Assembly: GCF_012295615.1 (NCBI RefSeq)
Contig: NZ_CP051183.1
Coordinates: 3,251,001 to 3,315,000 of the forward strand
From: Bermanella marisrubri
Lineage (GTDB): Bacteria; Pseudomonadota; Gammaproteobacteria; Pseudomonadales; Oceanobacteraceae
Length of the DNA stretch: 64,000 nt
Reading direction: 5' to 3'
The notes beneath the pieces are model-generated. The model was not told the DNA's origin. It saw nothing but the letters and a program-made list of their open reading frames with translations, and made no database searches. A program made the translations under genes and the position numbers. Below, one piece after another: positions 9,101 through 19,141 of the stretch (position 1 is its first letter; each line of letters opens with the position of its first letter).

Positions 9101-10403
9101 ATCGGGCGCGACTGACATTTAAAAGATCTCGATTAGCAGCTTGACGAGACACATCACGTAGTACCCAAATACAACTATTCTGTTTTTCCGGACGATATAG
9201 ACTTATATTGAACGTTTTTAATTGACCACTCACATCTACGAGAGTGTCGCCATAGTTAACAATTCTGAGTTTGTTTTTCAGGAGATTTTGATCTTTTTCC
9301 AACCATGGTAATCCATCGAAGGGGAAACTTTGTACCAGTGGTTTGCCAACAACTTGCTGGCAGTCATTTAGACCCAAGAGAGTCATCGCGGATGGATTGC
9401 AAAAAATAATGCGTCCTCGATAATCGGTAGTAATCACGACCTCTTCAATACAGGATAGAGCCTCTTCCGCTCGATTCGCTTTTGCACTGAAGCGATCAAG
9501 ATCAGTTTGGTTCTTCTCTTTAACATACCGCAGAATCTTGAACCCCAGATACGCAAGCATCCAATAAATAGCAATAAAAATAATATGAGGAAGTGCTAAA
9601 GCTAGAATCTTTTCTGTCCAATATCCCTGTGTCTCAACCGCGTATATGCGCCAAGGCGTATCCACCATATCAATATCAACCAGAATTGCTCGTTCACCTG
9701 ACAGAGCACTGATCGTTGGACGACGATCTTGAGCAAAAAATCGGCCATCACCAATCACGACTTTTTGTTGCTTACCTAACCATAAGTGAAACCCCTCATA
9801 TTCTTGACCCAACAAGATGTCACTATAACCATGCATGCTTCGACTGATGACAAGATAGTAACGCGGATACTCCGCATTGGGAGAATCAATCGTAGCGATG
9901 AAATACACCACTCCTTGCTTATCCTTGGGAAAATACTGCCCATCGATATGAATCGATAAATGTTGCGACGTTTTTATAGACTTTACATGCTGTTCAATCA
10001 GCTTAGATTCGTTTTCGTAAAGATAGGGAATAGTATTTTCGATGACTTGGCCACTTTCATCTAAAACGAACAACCCGCGATAACCAGGGAACGCCTCATT
10101 TATAGAAAGATCCAAAAGCGCAAAAGGCGCATTCTCTTGATCCAATTTCAGCAGATCGTTCTGATGGAGGGTGAGCAGTGTCGCTAGCATGTTCTTTTGC
10201 GAACTAAGCACTGTATTACTTTGACTTGCATGACTCGTCGCAACATGCTTTACCAAGCCATTATAAGCTTGCTTTTCTGACTCTATTTGAAAGAATAGTG
10301 AGATTCCTTGAATGACCAGTACGAATATAAAAAGCACAACAATCATGGGTAAAATGACAGAACGATCCGTCATTTGATTGATCAATTGATTGGCTTTGCT
10401 CAC
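6180..10403 (-). CDS. membrane-bound multi-PAS GGDEF-EAL cyclic-di-GMP signalling protein
   Basis: A 1407-residue sensor that can make and/or degrade cyclic-di-GMP. Layout by position: membrane segment about 18-38, a periplasmic sensing region about 40-265, second membrane segment about 266-287, five PAS-like domains starting near residues 311, 433, 580, 715 and 845, a GGDEF domain from about 975 with an intact RIGGDEF near 1048, and an EAL domain with ETLLRW near 1181, LTESILMDD, DDFGTGYSSLSYLK and AEGVEN. The signature E is kept (ETL rather than EAL), and the loop-6 DDFGTG is intact, so both activities look possible. The start is GTG 10403 with AAGGA about ten bases upstream. It is divergent from ettA, and a PilZ gene lies 2 kb away. 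Its signal and direction of activity are unknown. Confidence 0.9.
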   Translation of the reverse strand: MSKANQLINQMTDRSVILPMIVVLFIFVLVIQGISLFFQIESEKQAYNGLVKHVATSHASQSNTVLSSQKNMLATLLTLHQNDLLKLDQENAPFALLDLSINEAFPGYRGLFVLDESGQVIENTIPYLYENESKLIEQHVKSIKTSQHLSIHIDGQYFPKDKQGVVYFIATIDSPNAEYPRYYLVISRSMHGYSDILLGQEYEGFHLWLGKQQKVVIGDGRFFAQDRRPTISALSGERAILVDIDMVDTPWRIYAVETQGYWTEKILALALPHIIFIAIYWMLAYLGFKILRYVKEKNQTDLDRFSAKANRAEEALSCIEEVVITTDYRGRIIFCNPSAMTLLGLNDCQQVVGKPLVQSFPFDGLPWLEKDQNLLKNKLRIVNYGDTLVDVSGQLKTFNISLYRPEKQNSCIWVLRDVSRQAANRDLLNVSRARYQALYDGCGVGMWHVDISLVRSWLEQLDGVSVEDYLKQYPDSFADLRSSYNLIDINASAVSMHGGSNKQKFIEALKDLFLSYNHELMQEMAEGIRQGAKSFSREVAFINAKGVKNHYLVNATLDQVGQDQAIVSFIDINDRIKAELALKDSEQFWSNVIQTLPDTVYVNDLFAKQTRFSSRHIGELLGYSSEELEEIEHWRQLIHPDDVSKSDAAISQLKTMRPGEVKETTARLKHKNGNWRVIRFRDCIFSSETQVPAQYYVGMARDITEEEDAKIQLSFSERRYRLLANGISDIVFTLNKKLELSYISASINKMLGYDSDQVMREGLSLFLITESVNKLIQALERDLQLALSISSFKDQVRTMDLDAQTFSGVPVILEMQSSILRNESGAIEGILATCRDVTQRRFIEHEARTASEVFENSSEAIMMTTSTGLISRVNRAFTHLTGFDGQHVIGVNPKQFIAKDVSHQTMQDIRDALLVDGYWQGELDYINRKGEKHPSWTGVTALKDEMGQIQSHIIISSDITHRKQTEARIQHLAYFDPLTGLPNRAQMHEALDRLMAKEESQLALLFIDLDRFKPINDTMGHPAGDQVLKEVASRLKEAVGAKNLVSRIGGDEFTVIMATLPETEQAIQTIIDVSERILHQMMQPFFIEDRQLYLSASVGIALYPENALSGTDLLRNADTAMYHAKAMGKNNFQFYAEEMNEKAMERLELENNLHLALQRDEFELTFQAQWDIKHNCICGVETLLRWHRPDIGLVGPDKFIPIIEETGLIVPIGEWVLRRACEQIMDWQEAGYVIPKLAVNLSARQFKDAQMLDRICRIVDETGVDPELIELELTESILMDDIDRTLAVLNEARKMGFGLSIDDFGTGYSSLSYLKQFPVSQLKIDKSFIQNLPYNQEDGQITRTIVAMANNLGLGVIAEGVENESQRQFLKTIGCYQVQGYMYSHPVPADLFAQDFLETESEPYLEH

Positions 10404-10433
10404 TGAGTCATTTCCTTAGTTTGCGTTTGCCCG

Positions 10434-10447
10434 CCTAATGGATTAGG
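10434..10447. repeat. short inverted repeat in the GGDEF-EAL / ettA divergent gap
   Basis: CCTAAT-GG-ATTAGG, a six-base dyad centred in the 89-base gap between the two divergent start codons. Its placement fits an operator, but six-base arms are short and chance is not excluded. Confidence 0.35.
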
Positions 10448-10492
10448 TTGCGGCTAATAATTGTTTTCATTTATAAAGGTGTATCTAAGCCC

Positions 10493-12157
10493 ATGGCTCA
10501 ATACGTTTATACCATGAACCGCGTTGGCAAAGTGGTCCCGCCAAAACGCGAAATTCTAAAAGACATCTCCCTATCCTTCTTCCCTGGCGCCAAAATTGGT
10601 GTTTTAGGCTTAAACGGCGCAGGTAAGTCCACTTTATTACGCATTATGGCTGGCGTCGATACCGAATTTAACGGTGAAGCCCGTCCGCAAGCGGATATTC
10701 AGATTGGATACCTTTCGCAAGAGCCTGAGTTGGATCCTAACAAAGACGTCCGCGGTAATGTAGAGGATGGTTTGCGCCATATCCTAGATGCCATGGAAGA
10801 GCTCGATCAAGTTTACGCGGCTTACGCCGAGCCCGATGCTGATTTTGACAAGCTGGCAAAGCGGCAAGGCCAGCTAGAAGCCGTCATCGAAGCGAACGAC
10901 GGCCACAACCTTAACAACACCATGGAACGCGCTGCCGATGCCTTACGCCTGCCACCCTGGGATGCCGACGTTACCAAACTATCGGGTGGAGAGCGTCGTC
11001 GTGTTGCGTTATGCCGTCTGTTACTAAGTAAACCCGACATGTTGTTACTCGATGAACCAACCAACCACCTGGATGCCGAATCCGTAGCATGGCTAGAGCG
11101 GTTCCTTGAGAACTATCCTGGTACCGTGGTAGCGATTACCCACGATCGTTACTTCTTAGACAACTGCGCCGAGTGGATCTTGGAACTGGACCGTGGCCAT
11201 GGTATTCCGTTCGAAGGAAACTATACCAGCTGGCTTGAGCAAAAAGAGGCTCGACTAGAGCAAGAGGAGAAGAAACAGGCCGCACTAGAGCGCACTATCA
11301 AGCACGAACTTGAGTGGGTGCGATCAAACCCGAAAGCACGCCAAGCCAAAAGCAAAGCACGCCTTGCGCGTTTTGATGAGCTGAATAGCCAAGAATTCCA
11401 GAAACGCAATGAGACCAATGAAATCTTTATTCCACCGGGTCCTCGCTTAGGTGATTTAGTGGTGGAATTTGAAAACGTTAGCAAAGGTTTTGGTGATCAG
11501 TTATTAATTGACGACTTTTCAGCGAAGATACCGCCTGGAGCAATTGTTGGTGTCATAGGTGCGAATGGCGCTGGTAAATCTACGCTATTTCGCATGATTG
11601 CTGGCACAGAACAACCTGATAGTGGGACGATTCGCATCGGCGACTCGGTAAAACCTTGTTTTGTTGAGCAGCTTCGTGACGAGCTAGATGACAATAAAAC
11701 CGTATGGGAAGCAGTAAGTGATGGCCACGATCAATTACAAATTGGCAACTTTGAAATTGGCTCTCGAGCATACTGTGGTCGCTTTAACTTCAAAGGTAAT
11801 GATCAGCAAAAACGCGTTGGAGAGTTATCGGGAGGCGAGCGCGGCCGCCTGCAATTAGCTTGCATGCTCAAGCAAGGGGCGAACATGCTATTACTCGATG
11901 AGCCATCCAACGATCTCGATGTGGAAACCCTTCGGGCGCTTGAGGAAGCGCTTTTAAGCTTCCCTGGTTGTGCTGTCGTTATCTCCCATGACCGTTGGTT
12001 CTTGGACCGTATTGCCACCCATATTTTGGCTTATGAGGGTGACAGTCAATTGTATTTCATGGAAGGTAATTACCAAGACTATATGGAAGATCGCAAACGT
12101 CGCTTTGGTGCCGAGGCAGACCAACCCAAGCGAATCAAATACAAAGCCCTAGGCTAA
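10493..12157 (+). CDS. ettA: energy-dependent translational throttle protein EttA (ABC-F ATPase)
   Basis: A 554-residue soluble ABC-F protein that binds the ribosomal E site and gates the first elongation step according to the ATP/ADP ratio. Two ABC modules are seen: Walker A GLNGAGKS at residues 39-46 with LSGGERRR and DEPTNHLD, then GANGAGKS and LSGGERGR with DEPSNDLD in the second half; the charged linker between them is the P-site tRNA-interaction motif region. The start is ATG 10493 (MAQYVYTMNRVGKVVPPK), which matches the E. coli N terminus almost exactly, with AAAGGTG about 12 bases upstream. An in-frame upstream ATG would add 15 unsupported residues. It is transcribed alone; a stem-loop follows. 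Confidence 0.97.
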   Translation: MAQYVYTMNRVGKVVPPKREILKDISLSFFPGAKIGVLGLNGAGKSTLLRIMAGVDTEFNGEARPQADIQIGYLSQEPELDPNKDVRGNVEDGLRHILDAMEELDQVYAAYAEPDADFDKLAKRQGQLEAVIEANDGHNLNNTMERAADALRLPPWDADVTKLSGGERRRVALCRLLLSKPDMLLLDEPTNHLDAESVAWLERFLENYPGTVVAITHDRYFLDNCAEWILELDRGHGIPFEGNYTSWLEQKEARLEQEEKKQAALERTIKHELEWVRSNPKARQAKSKARLARFDELNSQEFQKRNETNEIFIPPGPRLGDLVVEFENVSKGFGDQLLIDDFSAKIPPGAIVGVIGANGAGKSTLFRMIAGTEQPDSGTIRIGDSVKPCFVEQLRDELDDNKTVWEAVSDGHDQLQIGNFEIGSRAYCGRFNFKGNDQQKRVGELSGGERGRLQLACMLKQGANMLLLDEPSNDLDVETLRALEEALLSFPGCAVVISHDRWFLDRIATHILAYEGDSQLYFMEGNYQDYMEDRKRRFGAEADQPKRIKYKALG

Positions 12158-12170
12158 CCTTCAAAGAGAC

Positions 12171-12205
12171 AGCCTTTGTTCATAATTATCGTATGAATAG
12201 AGGCT
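12171..12205. other. imperfect stem-loop downstream of ettA
   Basis: AGCCTTTGTTCAT pairs with ATGAATAGAGGCT at ten of thirteen positions around a nine-base loop. There is no T-tract after it, so it may be a weak terminator, an mRNA 3' end or an operator upstream of the PilZ gene. Confidence 0.35.
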
Positions 12206-12263
12206 GACTCCCTGCCAATATCAGCTAAACTCCTAATAAGATTCAAACTTTAAAGGAGAGGCT

Positions 12264-12617
12264 ATGAGCGAGCATCGCCATTTCACGCGAATTGAATTCG
12301 ACGCTGATACCAGAATTAGCCAAGGAGAGGATGTTTGGTCTGTTGAATTAATCGACATTAGCCTAAACGGCGTACTCTTCAAGCAACCTGAAAATTGGTT
12401 GATAAACCCAGGCAAAGCACTTTTCGTAAACATACATTTGAGTGATCAGAACATCATAAAGATGGAGTGTCAGCTCGTGCATACCACAGAAGAAGAAGTC
12501 GGGTGTCAGTGCAAGCATATCGACCTTGACAGCATCACTTTGCTTAAACGACTGGTCGAACTGAATGTTGGCAGCGAAGAAATGCTAGAGCGTGAACTGA
12601 GCGCCTTGATTCAATAG
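12264..12617 (+). CDS. single-domain PilZ protein, predicted cyclic-di-GMP receptor
   Basis: A 117-residue protein that is essentially one PilZ domain. The two nucleotide-binding elements are present: RxxxR at R5-R9 in EHRHFTRIEF and DxSxxG at D31-G36 (DISLNG). The start ATG has an excellent ribosome-binding site (AAAGGAGAG). Such stand-alone PilZ proteins act as small cytoplasmic receptors that alter a partner, often motility or surface functions, when cyclic-di-GMP is bound. It lies close to the GGDEF-EAL gene, and the MSHA system in this window has its own nucleotide-sensing ATPase. The partner cannot be named from sequence. It ends 22 bases from the convergent radA stop. Confidence 0.88.
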   Translation: MSEHRHFTRIEFDADTRISQGEDVWSVELIDISLNGVLFKQPENWLINPGKALFVNIHLSDQNIIKMECQLVHTTEEEVGCQCKHIDLDSITLLKRLVELNVGSEEMLERELSALIQ

Positions 12618-12639
12618 CCTAATGCAAACGACCAAAATC

Positions 12640-14007
12640 CTAGATTATTTCTAGGGCCTGAGAGATGTGTTCGACCGCCGTCACTTGCATTCCTTCTATG
12701 CCTCCCTTAGGCACATTGGCTTTGGGGGCAATGGCTCGAGTAAAACCGTGTTTAGCCGCCTCCTTTAAACGCTCTTGGCCACTTGGCACGGGTCGAATCT
12801 CTCCGCTCAATCCCACTTCACCAAATACGACTAAGTCTTGAGGTAGAGGCCGATCCCGAAAACTCGATAACACCGACATTAACAAAGCCAAGTCTGCAGA
12901 TGTTTCCGCTACACGTACGCCACCCACCACATTAATATAGACATCTTGATCTCCAGTATGAATGCCACCATGACGATGCATCACAGCCAACAACATAGAT
13001 AGCCGATTTTGGTCGAGCCCAACAGCAACGCGTTTGGGGTGACCAAAGTGGCTGTCATCCACCAAGGCTTGAATCTCGACAAGAATGGGACGCGTGCCTT
13101 CCCACACAACCATTACAATAGAACCGCTTACTGCTTGCTCACTGCGCGTTAAAAAAATAGAACTAGGGTTTTTAACTTCTTTCAAGCCATGTTCTAGCAT
13201 GGCAAATACACCCAATTCGTTTACTGCACCAAAGCGATTCTTAATACCGCGTAAAGTTCGAAAACGGTTATCACTGTCCCCTTCAAGCATGATAGAGCAA
13301 TCAATCATGTGCTCTAATACCTTTGGCCCTGCAAGAGAGCCATCTTTGGTGACATGGCCGACCAAGAACAAAACCGTTCCACTTTGCTTGGCATAACGAG
13401 TGAGATACGCAGCACTTTCTCTCACTTGAGATACACTACCCGGCGCTGACTCAATACCTGGAGTATGCATAACCTGAATGGAGTCGATTACCATCACTTT
13501 GGGTTCATGATGTTTGGCAATCGAAATGATTTGTTCAACATCCGTTTCCGCTAGCATTTGAATTTTATTAGTGGGTAAATTCAAACGCTGAGCTCTCAGA
13601 CCAACTTGTTGTAGGGATTCTTCACCTGTGATGTAAAGTACAGGCATATGCTCAGCTAAATAACACATAGTTTGCAAAAGCAATGTGGACTTACCCGCCC
13701 CGGGGTGTCCTCCCATGAGGTTTACTGAGCCAGGCACTAAACCGCCACCGAGAACACGATCAAACTCTGAGGCCCCAGAGGAAAATCGTGGTAACGCTTC
13801 TAGTGATACTTGATCCAGTGTTGTTACCTTATTTTGACCCGGTTTTGCGCTACCCGCGTAGCCTTCTCGCACAGCGGCGGACTTAGAATTCGATACCGTA
13901 AATTCTTGTAATGTATTCCATTCACCACAGGCACCGCATTGTCCTTGCCATTTGGAGAAATCAGCACCGCACTCACTACAAACAAAGGCAACTTTCTTTT
14001 TTGCCAT
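12640..14007 (-). CDS. radA: DNA repair protein RadA
   Basis: A 455-residue RecA-like branch-migration ATPase that helps homologous recombination. Domains in order: a four-cysteine zinc finger (C10, C13, C24, C27), a RecA-type ATPase core with Walker A GGHPGAGKST at about residues 98-107, the RadA-specific KNRFG motif near the middle, and a C-terminal Lon-protease-like domain (FGEVGLSGEIRPV). Length and all motifs are standard. The start ATG lies three bases after the nhaD stop, so the two are probably co-transcribed. The stop codon sits in a small CCTAGA/TCTAGG hairpin (12639-12655) shared with the convergent PilZ gene end; whether it terminates is unclear because no T-run follows. Confidence 0.97.
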   Translation of the reverse strand: MAKKKVAFVCSECGADFSKWQGQCGACGEWNTLQEFTVSNSKSAAVREGYAGSAKPGQNKVTTLDQVSLEALPRFSSGASEFDRVLGGGLVPGSVNLMGGHPGAGKSTLLLQTMCYLAEHMPVLYITGEESLQQVGLRAQRLNLPTNKIQMLAETDVEQIISIAKHHEPKVMVIDSIQVMHTPGIESAPGSVSQVRESAAYLTRYAKQSGTVLFLVGHVTKDGSLAGPKVLEHMIDCSIMLEGDSDNRFRTLRGIKNRFGAVNELGVFAMLEHGLKEVKNPSSIFLTRSEQAVSGSIVMVVWEGTRPILVEIQALVDDSHFGHPKRVAVGLDQNRLSMLLAVMHRHGGIHTGDQDVYINVVGGVRVAETSADLALLMSVLSSFRDRPLPQDLVVFGEVGLSGEIRPVPSGQERLKEAAKHGFTRAIAPKANVPKGGIEGMQVTAVEHISQALEII

Positions 14008-14010
14008 AAA

Positions 14011-15261
14011 TTAAATCCAAATCCCCATTAGCAAGCTAGCAGAGTAACCAATGCTGTATGCCAAAAGCAATAAGACGAAATATCTAAGATAACTTAGGAA
14101 GGTTAAATTTTGGATCTTACTCATGGCAACAATGCCAGCTGCCGATCCGATAATTAATAAAGAACCGCCGACACCCACCGCGTAGGTTAACGCCAACCAT
14201 TGCTCTGGATTCATGGTCACATCGGACTTAAGCAGAGCCGCTGTAAGTGGGACGTTATCAATAAGTGAAGAAAGAATACCCATCGTATAGTTGGCCAGCC
14301 AAGTTGGCATAACATCATAGATACCAACAAATGCAACAAGTGCCTCAACCTCTTTTAATGCCCCTACCAATAATAGAATGCCCAAGAAGAACAGAAGCGT
14401 ATCAAACTCGATCTGACGAATATAATTAAAAATTGGATGATTATGTGTATCTTCACCATAAATACGCGCTAATAAAAACATCACAGACAAACCAAATAGG
14501 AAGGTCAGGACAGGGGGAATATCAAAAAATACGTTAAATCCTATTGTCGTCAATATAGTCGTCAAAAAAACAATCGCAATAGCAACATCAACCTGTTCAT
14601 GCTGCTCGCGTTTTTTACGAATAATAATTTGATCCTTCATAGGAAAACTCAGTAATGTGGTCAATACAAGTACAGCTAAAAACGCAGGGAGCGATAATAA
14701 AAGAAGGTTAACGATACTGGCTTTGCCCGCCAAAAATATCATTAACGTTGTAACATCACCTGTGATCATTGCGACACCACCAGAGTTAACTGCAAAAACA
14801 GTGACAGTCGCGAAGCGTAAAACTTTTTTGGCGGGTAATTGCAAAGACAAAATAAGAGCGATAGAGATTAGAGTTGCCGTGATATTGTCTGCGAGAGATG
14901 AAAACACATAAGCAAATATGGCGATTAAAAATAATAACTTTCGTTCACTAATTTGCTCAGGTAAAAAACGATAAATAATACTTTCTATAAGACCTTTTTT
15001 ATTAAGGTAAACCACAAACGTCATTGCCGCTAATAAAAACAACCAAAGCCCTGCAATTTCTTCTATGTTTTCTGAAAGACCAGTGATTATTTCTTGATGG
15101 TGAATATCTGAGCCACTGAACATGAACAATATTAACCATGCCAATGTACCCAAGAACAAAACTACTTGTGCTTTGTTTACGTGAATAACCTCTTCAAAAA
15201 CAACAGCCAACAAGCCCAGTAATGAAAGCGCAATTATAAAAATAGAAACGTAATCGGCCAT
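14011..15261 (-). CDS. nhaD: NhaD-type Na+/H+ antiporter
   Basis: A 416-residue inner-membrane protein with about a dozen hydrophobic segments, belonging to the ion-transporter superfamily NhaD group known from Vibrio and other marine bacteria. It exchanges internal Na+ (or Li+) for protons and supports pH and salt tolerance. Family stretches include AYVFSSLADNITATLISIAL, NSGGVAMITGDVTTLMIFL and LSSLIDNVPLTAALLK, with the conserved Asp/Asn residues within membrane segments. I start at ATG 15261 (MADYVSIF); the in-frame TTG five codons upstream is less likely. radA follows after three bases. It fits a sodium-rich marine lifestyle. Confidence 0.93.
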   Translation of the reverse strand: MADYVSIFIIALSLLGLLAVVFEEVIHVNKAQVVLFLGTLAWLILFMFSGSDIHHQEIITGLSENIEEIAGLWLFLLAAMTFVVYLNKKGLIESIIYRFLPEQISERKLLFLIAIFAYVFSSLADNITATLISIALILSLQLPAKKVLRFATVTVFAVNSGGVAMITGDVTTLMIFLAGKASIVNLLLLSLPAFLAVLVLTTLLSFPMKDQIIIRKKREQHEQVDVAIAIVFLTTILTTIGFNVFFDIPPVLTFLFGLSVMFLLARIYGEDTHNHPIFNYIRQIEFDTLLFFLGILLLVGALKEVEALVAFVGIYDVMPTWLANYTMGILSSLIDNVPLTAALLKSDVTMNPEQWLALTYAVGVGGSLLIIGSAAGIVAMSKIQNLTFLSYLRYFVLLLLAYSIGYSASLLMGIWI

Positions 15262-15289
15262 GAGTATGCCCAACAAAAAGGAAAAGATA

Positions 15290-15311
15290 GCGCCAGTATA
15301 AAAGCTGGCGC
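15290..15311 (-). terminator. probable hemE terminator
   Basis: GCGCCAG and CTGGCGC pair perfectly over seven bases around an eight-base loop. On the minus strand the hairpin comes 20 bases after the hemE stop and is followed by the T-rich TATCTTTTCCTTTTTG. The tail is interrupted, so termination may be partial and nhaD could receive some read-through. Confidence 0.5.
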
Positions 15312-15330
15312 CAGAAGAGGTTTATTCAAA

Positions 15331-16395
15331 CTATTTATGGTATGCCGGACTCAGCTCAACGACAGCCTCAATAAAGGCTTTGGCATGATCGGGGTCCACA
15401 AATTGATGTATGCCATGTCCTAAATTGAAAACATGACCCGTGCCAGAACCATAACTATCTAGGATCGTTTTAACTTCCTCACGAATTCGCTCAGGTTTCG
15501 CATATAAAACCGACGGGTCCATATTCCCCTGGAGAGACACCATATCCCCCACGCGACGACGGGCGTTGCCAATATCCGTTGTCCAATCAAGACCAAGGGC
15601 ATCGCAACCCGTATCTGCCATTAACTCCAACCATTGGCCTGCGCCTTTGGTGAAGAGAATAACAGGTACCTTGCGACCTTCATGCTCACGCATTAATCCT
15701 TCTACAATCTGCTTCATATAACGCAATGAGAATTCTTGATAAGCATTGTGACTTAACACACCCCCCCAAGTATCAAAAATCTGAACCGCTTGTGCACCGG
15801 CTTTAATTTGCGCGTTCAAATAGTCTGTAACCGATAAAGCCAGCTTATTAAGCATCTCATGCATGGTTTCTGGCTGGTTATACATCATGGCTTTAACATG
15901 GCGGAAATCTTTACTGCTTCCCCCTTCAACCATATAGGTGGCTAACGTCCAAGGTGAACCAGAAAATCCAATCAACGGCACGCGACCATTTAGTTCACGA
16001 CGAATAGTGCTAACCGCATTAGTTACATAACTTAGGTCGCTTGCAGTATCAACAATCGGTAACTCCGCAACATCCTGTTCAGTGCGCACTACTTTTTTAA
16101 ATTTAGGGCCTTCTCCGGTTTCAAAATACAAACCTAGGTTCATGGCGTCTGGAATCGTCAAAATATCGCTGAACAAGATCGCGGCATCCAATGGATAACG
16201 CTCAAGCGGTTGTAACGTGACTTCGCACGCCAGATCTGCGTTTTTACATAGATCCAAAAAAGAGCCCGCATCTGCTCGGCTCGCACGATATTCAGGAAGG
16301 TAGCGTCCAGCCTGACGCATCATCCAAATAGGGGTTCTATCTACAGGCTGGCGCAATAGCGCTCGCAAAAAGCGATCGTTTTTTAGTTCGGTCAT
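15331..16395 (-). CDS. hemE: uroporphyrinogen decarboxylase
   Basis: A 354-residue cytoplasmic enzyme that removes four acetate carboxyl groups from uroporphyrinogen III to give coproporphyrinogen III in haem synthesis. The N-terminal active-site signature [16 protein letters not shown] is intact, as are [13 protein letters not shown] and, in the C-terminal part, FNLGHGI. The length equals the usual 354. The start ATG gives [20 protein letters not shown], typical for proteobacteria. It is 21 bases behind the stop of a lipoprotein gene on the same strand, so a shared transcript is possible although no functional link is obvious. Confidence 0.97.
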   Translation of the reverse strand: MTELKNDRFLRALLRQPVDRTPIWMMRQAGRYLPEYRASRADAGSFLDLCKNADLACEVTLQPLERYPLDAAILFSDILTIPDAMNLGLYFETGEGPKFKKVVRTEQDVAELPIVDTASDLSYVTNAVSTIRRELNGRVPLIGFSGSPWTLATYMVEGGSSKDFRHVKAMMYNQPETMHEMLNKLALSVTDYLNAQIKAGAQAVQIFDTWGGVLSHNAYQEFSLRYMKQIVEGLMREHEGRKVPVILFTKGAGQWLELMADTGCDALGLDWTTDIGNARRRVGDMVSLQGNMDPSVLYAKPERIREEVKTILDSYGSGTGHVFNLGHGIHQFVDPDHAKAFIEAVVELSPAYHK

Positions 16396-16416
16396 AAATT
16401 ACTTCTAAGATCTAAA

Positions 16417-17532
16417 TTAGGTGTCTTTTAGGCTATATTTAGTGTCATTTAAAATAGGGTTTTCATCGACAGACTCTGTTTTGATGATAAGCTTTTTAGT
16501 CTGCCCGCTTCCCTTGCCCTCTATCTCTAACTTTTGTACATATGGCTGGCCCGGAGCCAAGAACTTATCCGGTACGTCCAATGGCACTGTAACTACTTCA
16601 CCTACTTGAGCATCCACACTGATCTTAGTACCTACAGGGGGAATATTGTTATTGGGATCTGCCACTTCCACTATGAAGCAATTATTAACACTTAAATCAA
16701 TAATACTATTTTCACTTATTGGATTATTACTGCAGTCATATAATTGGATGGTCACCTTGCCACCAGAACTATTAATCATACGTACGGTATCCCAAACTTC
16801 TAGCTGTTCTGCACAATGTCCTAAGGCAACTGCCCCTTCGCTACATGATTTACCCCGAAACATGCCGTCTGAAGGATTGTCATCAAACTGACCGTTACTA
16901 TTAAAATCTGAGTACTCGTCAAATGCAGTATCAGCCGCATCATAGACACCATTATCATCCGCATCTAAAAATGCTTCTGACTGAGTAAAAAAGATTTCTT
17001 CATCGTCAAACTGTTTGTTTGAGTTTTTGTCGATGAAAGAATCTTCGCCTATTGTACGAGCCATTATTGTTATTAGATGATCCCCTGTATAACCATTATC
17101 TCCACCAGCATCCGGATCGACCGGTTGGTTGCGGTCACGAGCACTCGTCCAGGTTACGCTACAAGTCCCTCCCTCAGTTGCGCACTGTTCTTCTATTAGC
17201 CCATTATCGTCTGCAACAAAAGTCACGACCGTGCCATCGGCTACAGGGTTGTTAGAATGGTCTTTAACATAGGCCGATATTTTTACTTCTGTGCCATAAA
17301 AATCGTAACCTCGGGGATTGAACGTTTCTGTAGTGATATTGAAACCGTTCACGTCTGCCAGTGTTTTCACCACTTCGCTAGCCGTTTCCTCCTGCGTCTC
17401 GTCTTGTGTTTCTCCCTGTGTCTCGTCTCCAGAAGCACTATCATCAGTATCCTTTTGCGCAGCGCTTTCACCACCACATGCGGAAAGCATCCAAGCCATT
17501 CCGAATAACAGTACGATTTTTCTAATAGTCAT
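16417..17532 (-). CDS. lipoprotein with Ig-like segment and calcium-loop-like repeats, function unknown
   Basis: A 371-residue predicted lipoprotein: signal peptide and lipobox LSAC at about residues 14-17, then an acidic Thr/Glu/Gln linker with a four-residue repeat (ETQG, ETQD, ETQE). Residues about 65-150 resemble a bacterial Ig-like (Big_1/invasin) domain, with ADGTVVTFVADDNG and a paired-Cys segment CATEGGTCSVTW. Next come three Asp/Asn-rich loops (DKNSNKQFDDEE, DADDNGVYDAADTAF, DFNSNGQFDD) that look like EF-hand or dockerin calcium loops. Start ATG 17532 has AGGAGAGG nine bases upstream. Probably outer-membrane anchored. I recognise no specific function; surface adhesion or a calcium-stabilised fold are guesses. 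It precedes hemE. Confidence 0.75.
   Translation of the reverse strand: MTIRKIVLLFGMAWMLSACGGESAAQKDTDDSASGDETQGETQDETQEETASEVVKTLADVNGFNITTETFNPRGYDFYGTEVKISAYVKDHSNNPVADGTVVTFVADDNGLIEEQCATEGGTCSVTWTSARDRNQPVDPDAGGDNGYTGDHLITIMARTIGEDSFIDKNSNKQFDDEEIFFTQSEAFLDADDNGVYDAADTAFDEYSDFNSNGQFDDNPSDGMFRGKSCSEGAVALGHCAEQLEVWDTVRMINSSGGKVTIQLYDCSNNPISENSIIDLSVNNCFIVEVADPNNNIPPVGTKISVDAQVGEVVTVPLDVPDKFLAPGQPYVQKLEIEGKGSGQTKKLIIKTESVDENPILNDTKYSLKDT
17383..17424 (-). repeat. 12-bp tandem repeat in the lipoprotein linker
   Basis: About 3.5 imperfect copies of a 12-base unit (GAGACACAGGGA, GAAACACAAGAC, GAGACGCAGGAG and a half copy, minus strand) encode the ETQx linker just after the lipid anchor. Being a multiple of three it can vary in copy number without a frameshift. 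Confidence 0.7.
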
Positions 17533-17616
17533 AGCATTCCTCTCCTGCAATTGGCGTTATTGTAACCAGATTCCCTATGGATTCCATCAGCCAAATCAAT
17601 AAATATACCTATTCAA

Positions 17617-17650
17617 CAAAAAAGCACGATGGGTTCTCACCCATCGTGCT
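17617..17650 (-). terminator. gltBD terminator
   Basis: A perfect 12-base-pair stem AGCACGATGGGT/ACCCATCGTGCT (17623-17634 with 17639-17650) and a four-base loop. On the minus strand it lies 25 bases after the gltD stop and is followed by TTTTTT. This closes the long pil-aro-glt transcription unit. Confidence 0.92.
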
Positions 17651-17675
17651 TCTAGATATAAGTAAGGGGTATATA

Positions 17676-19097
<1,422 letters not shown>

Positions 19098-19141
19098 TCA
19101 CCTCGTTGGACTCTAGAACTCACCTATTTCGCTTGTGGCGA

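Noticed and set aside
12639-12655. CCTAGA/TCTAGG hairpin at the end of radA as a terminator
   Set aside because: Stem is six bases only, overlaps the stop codon and is not followed by a T-run on either strand.
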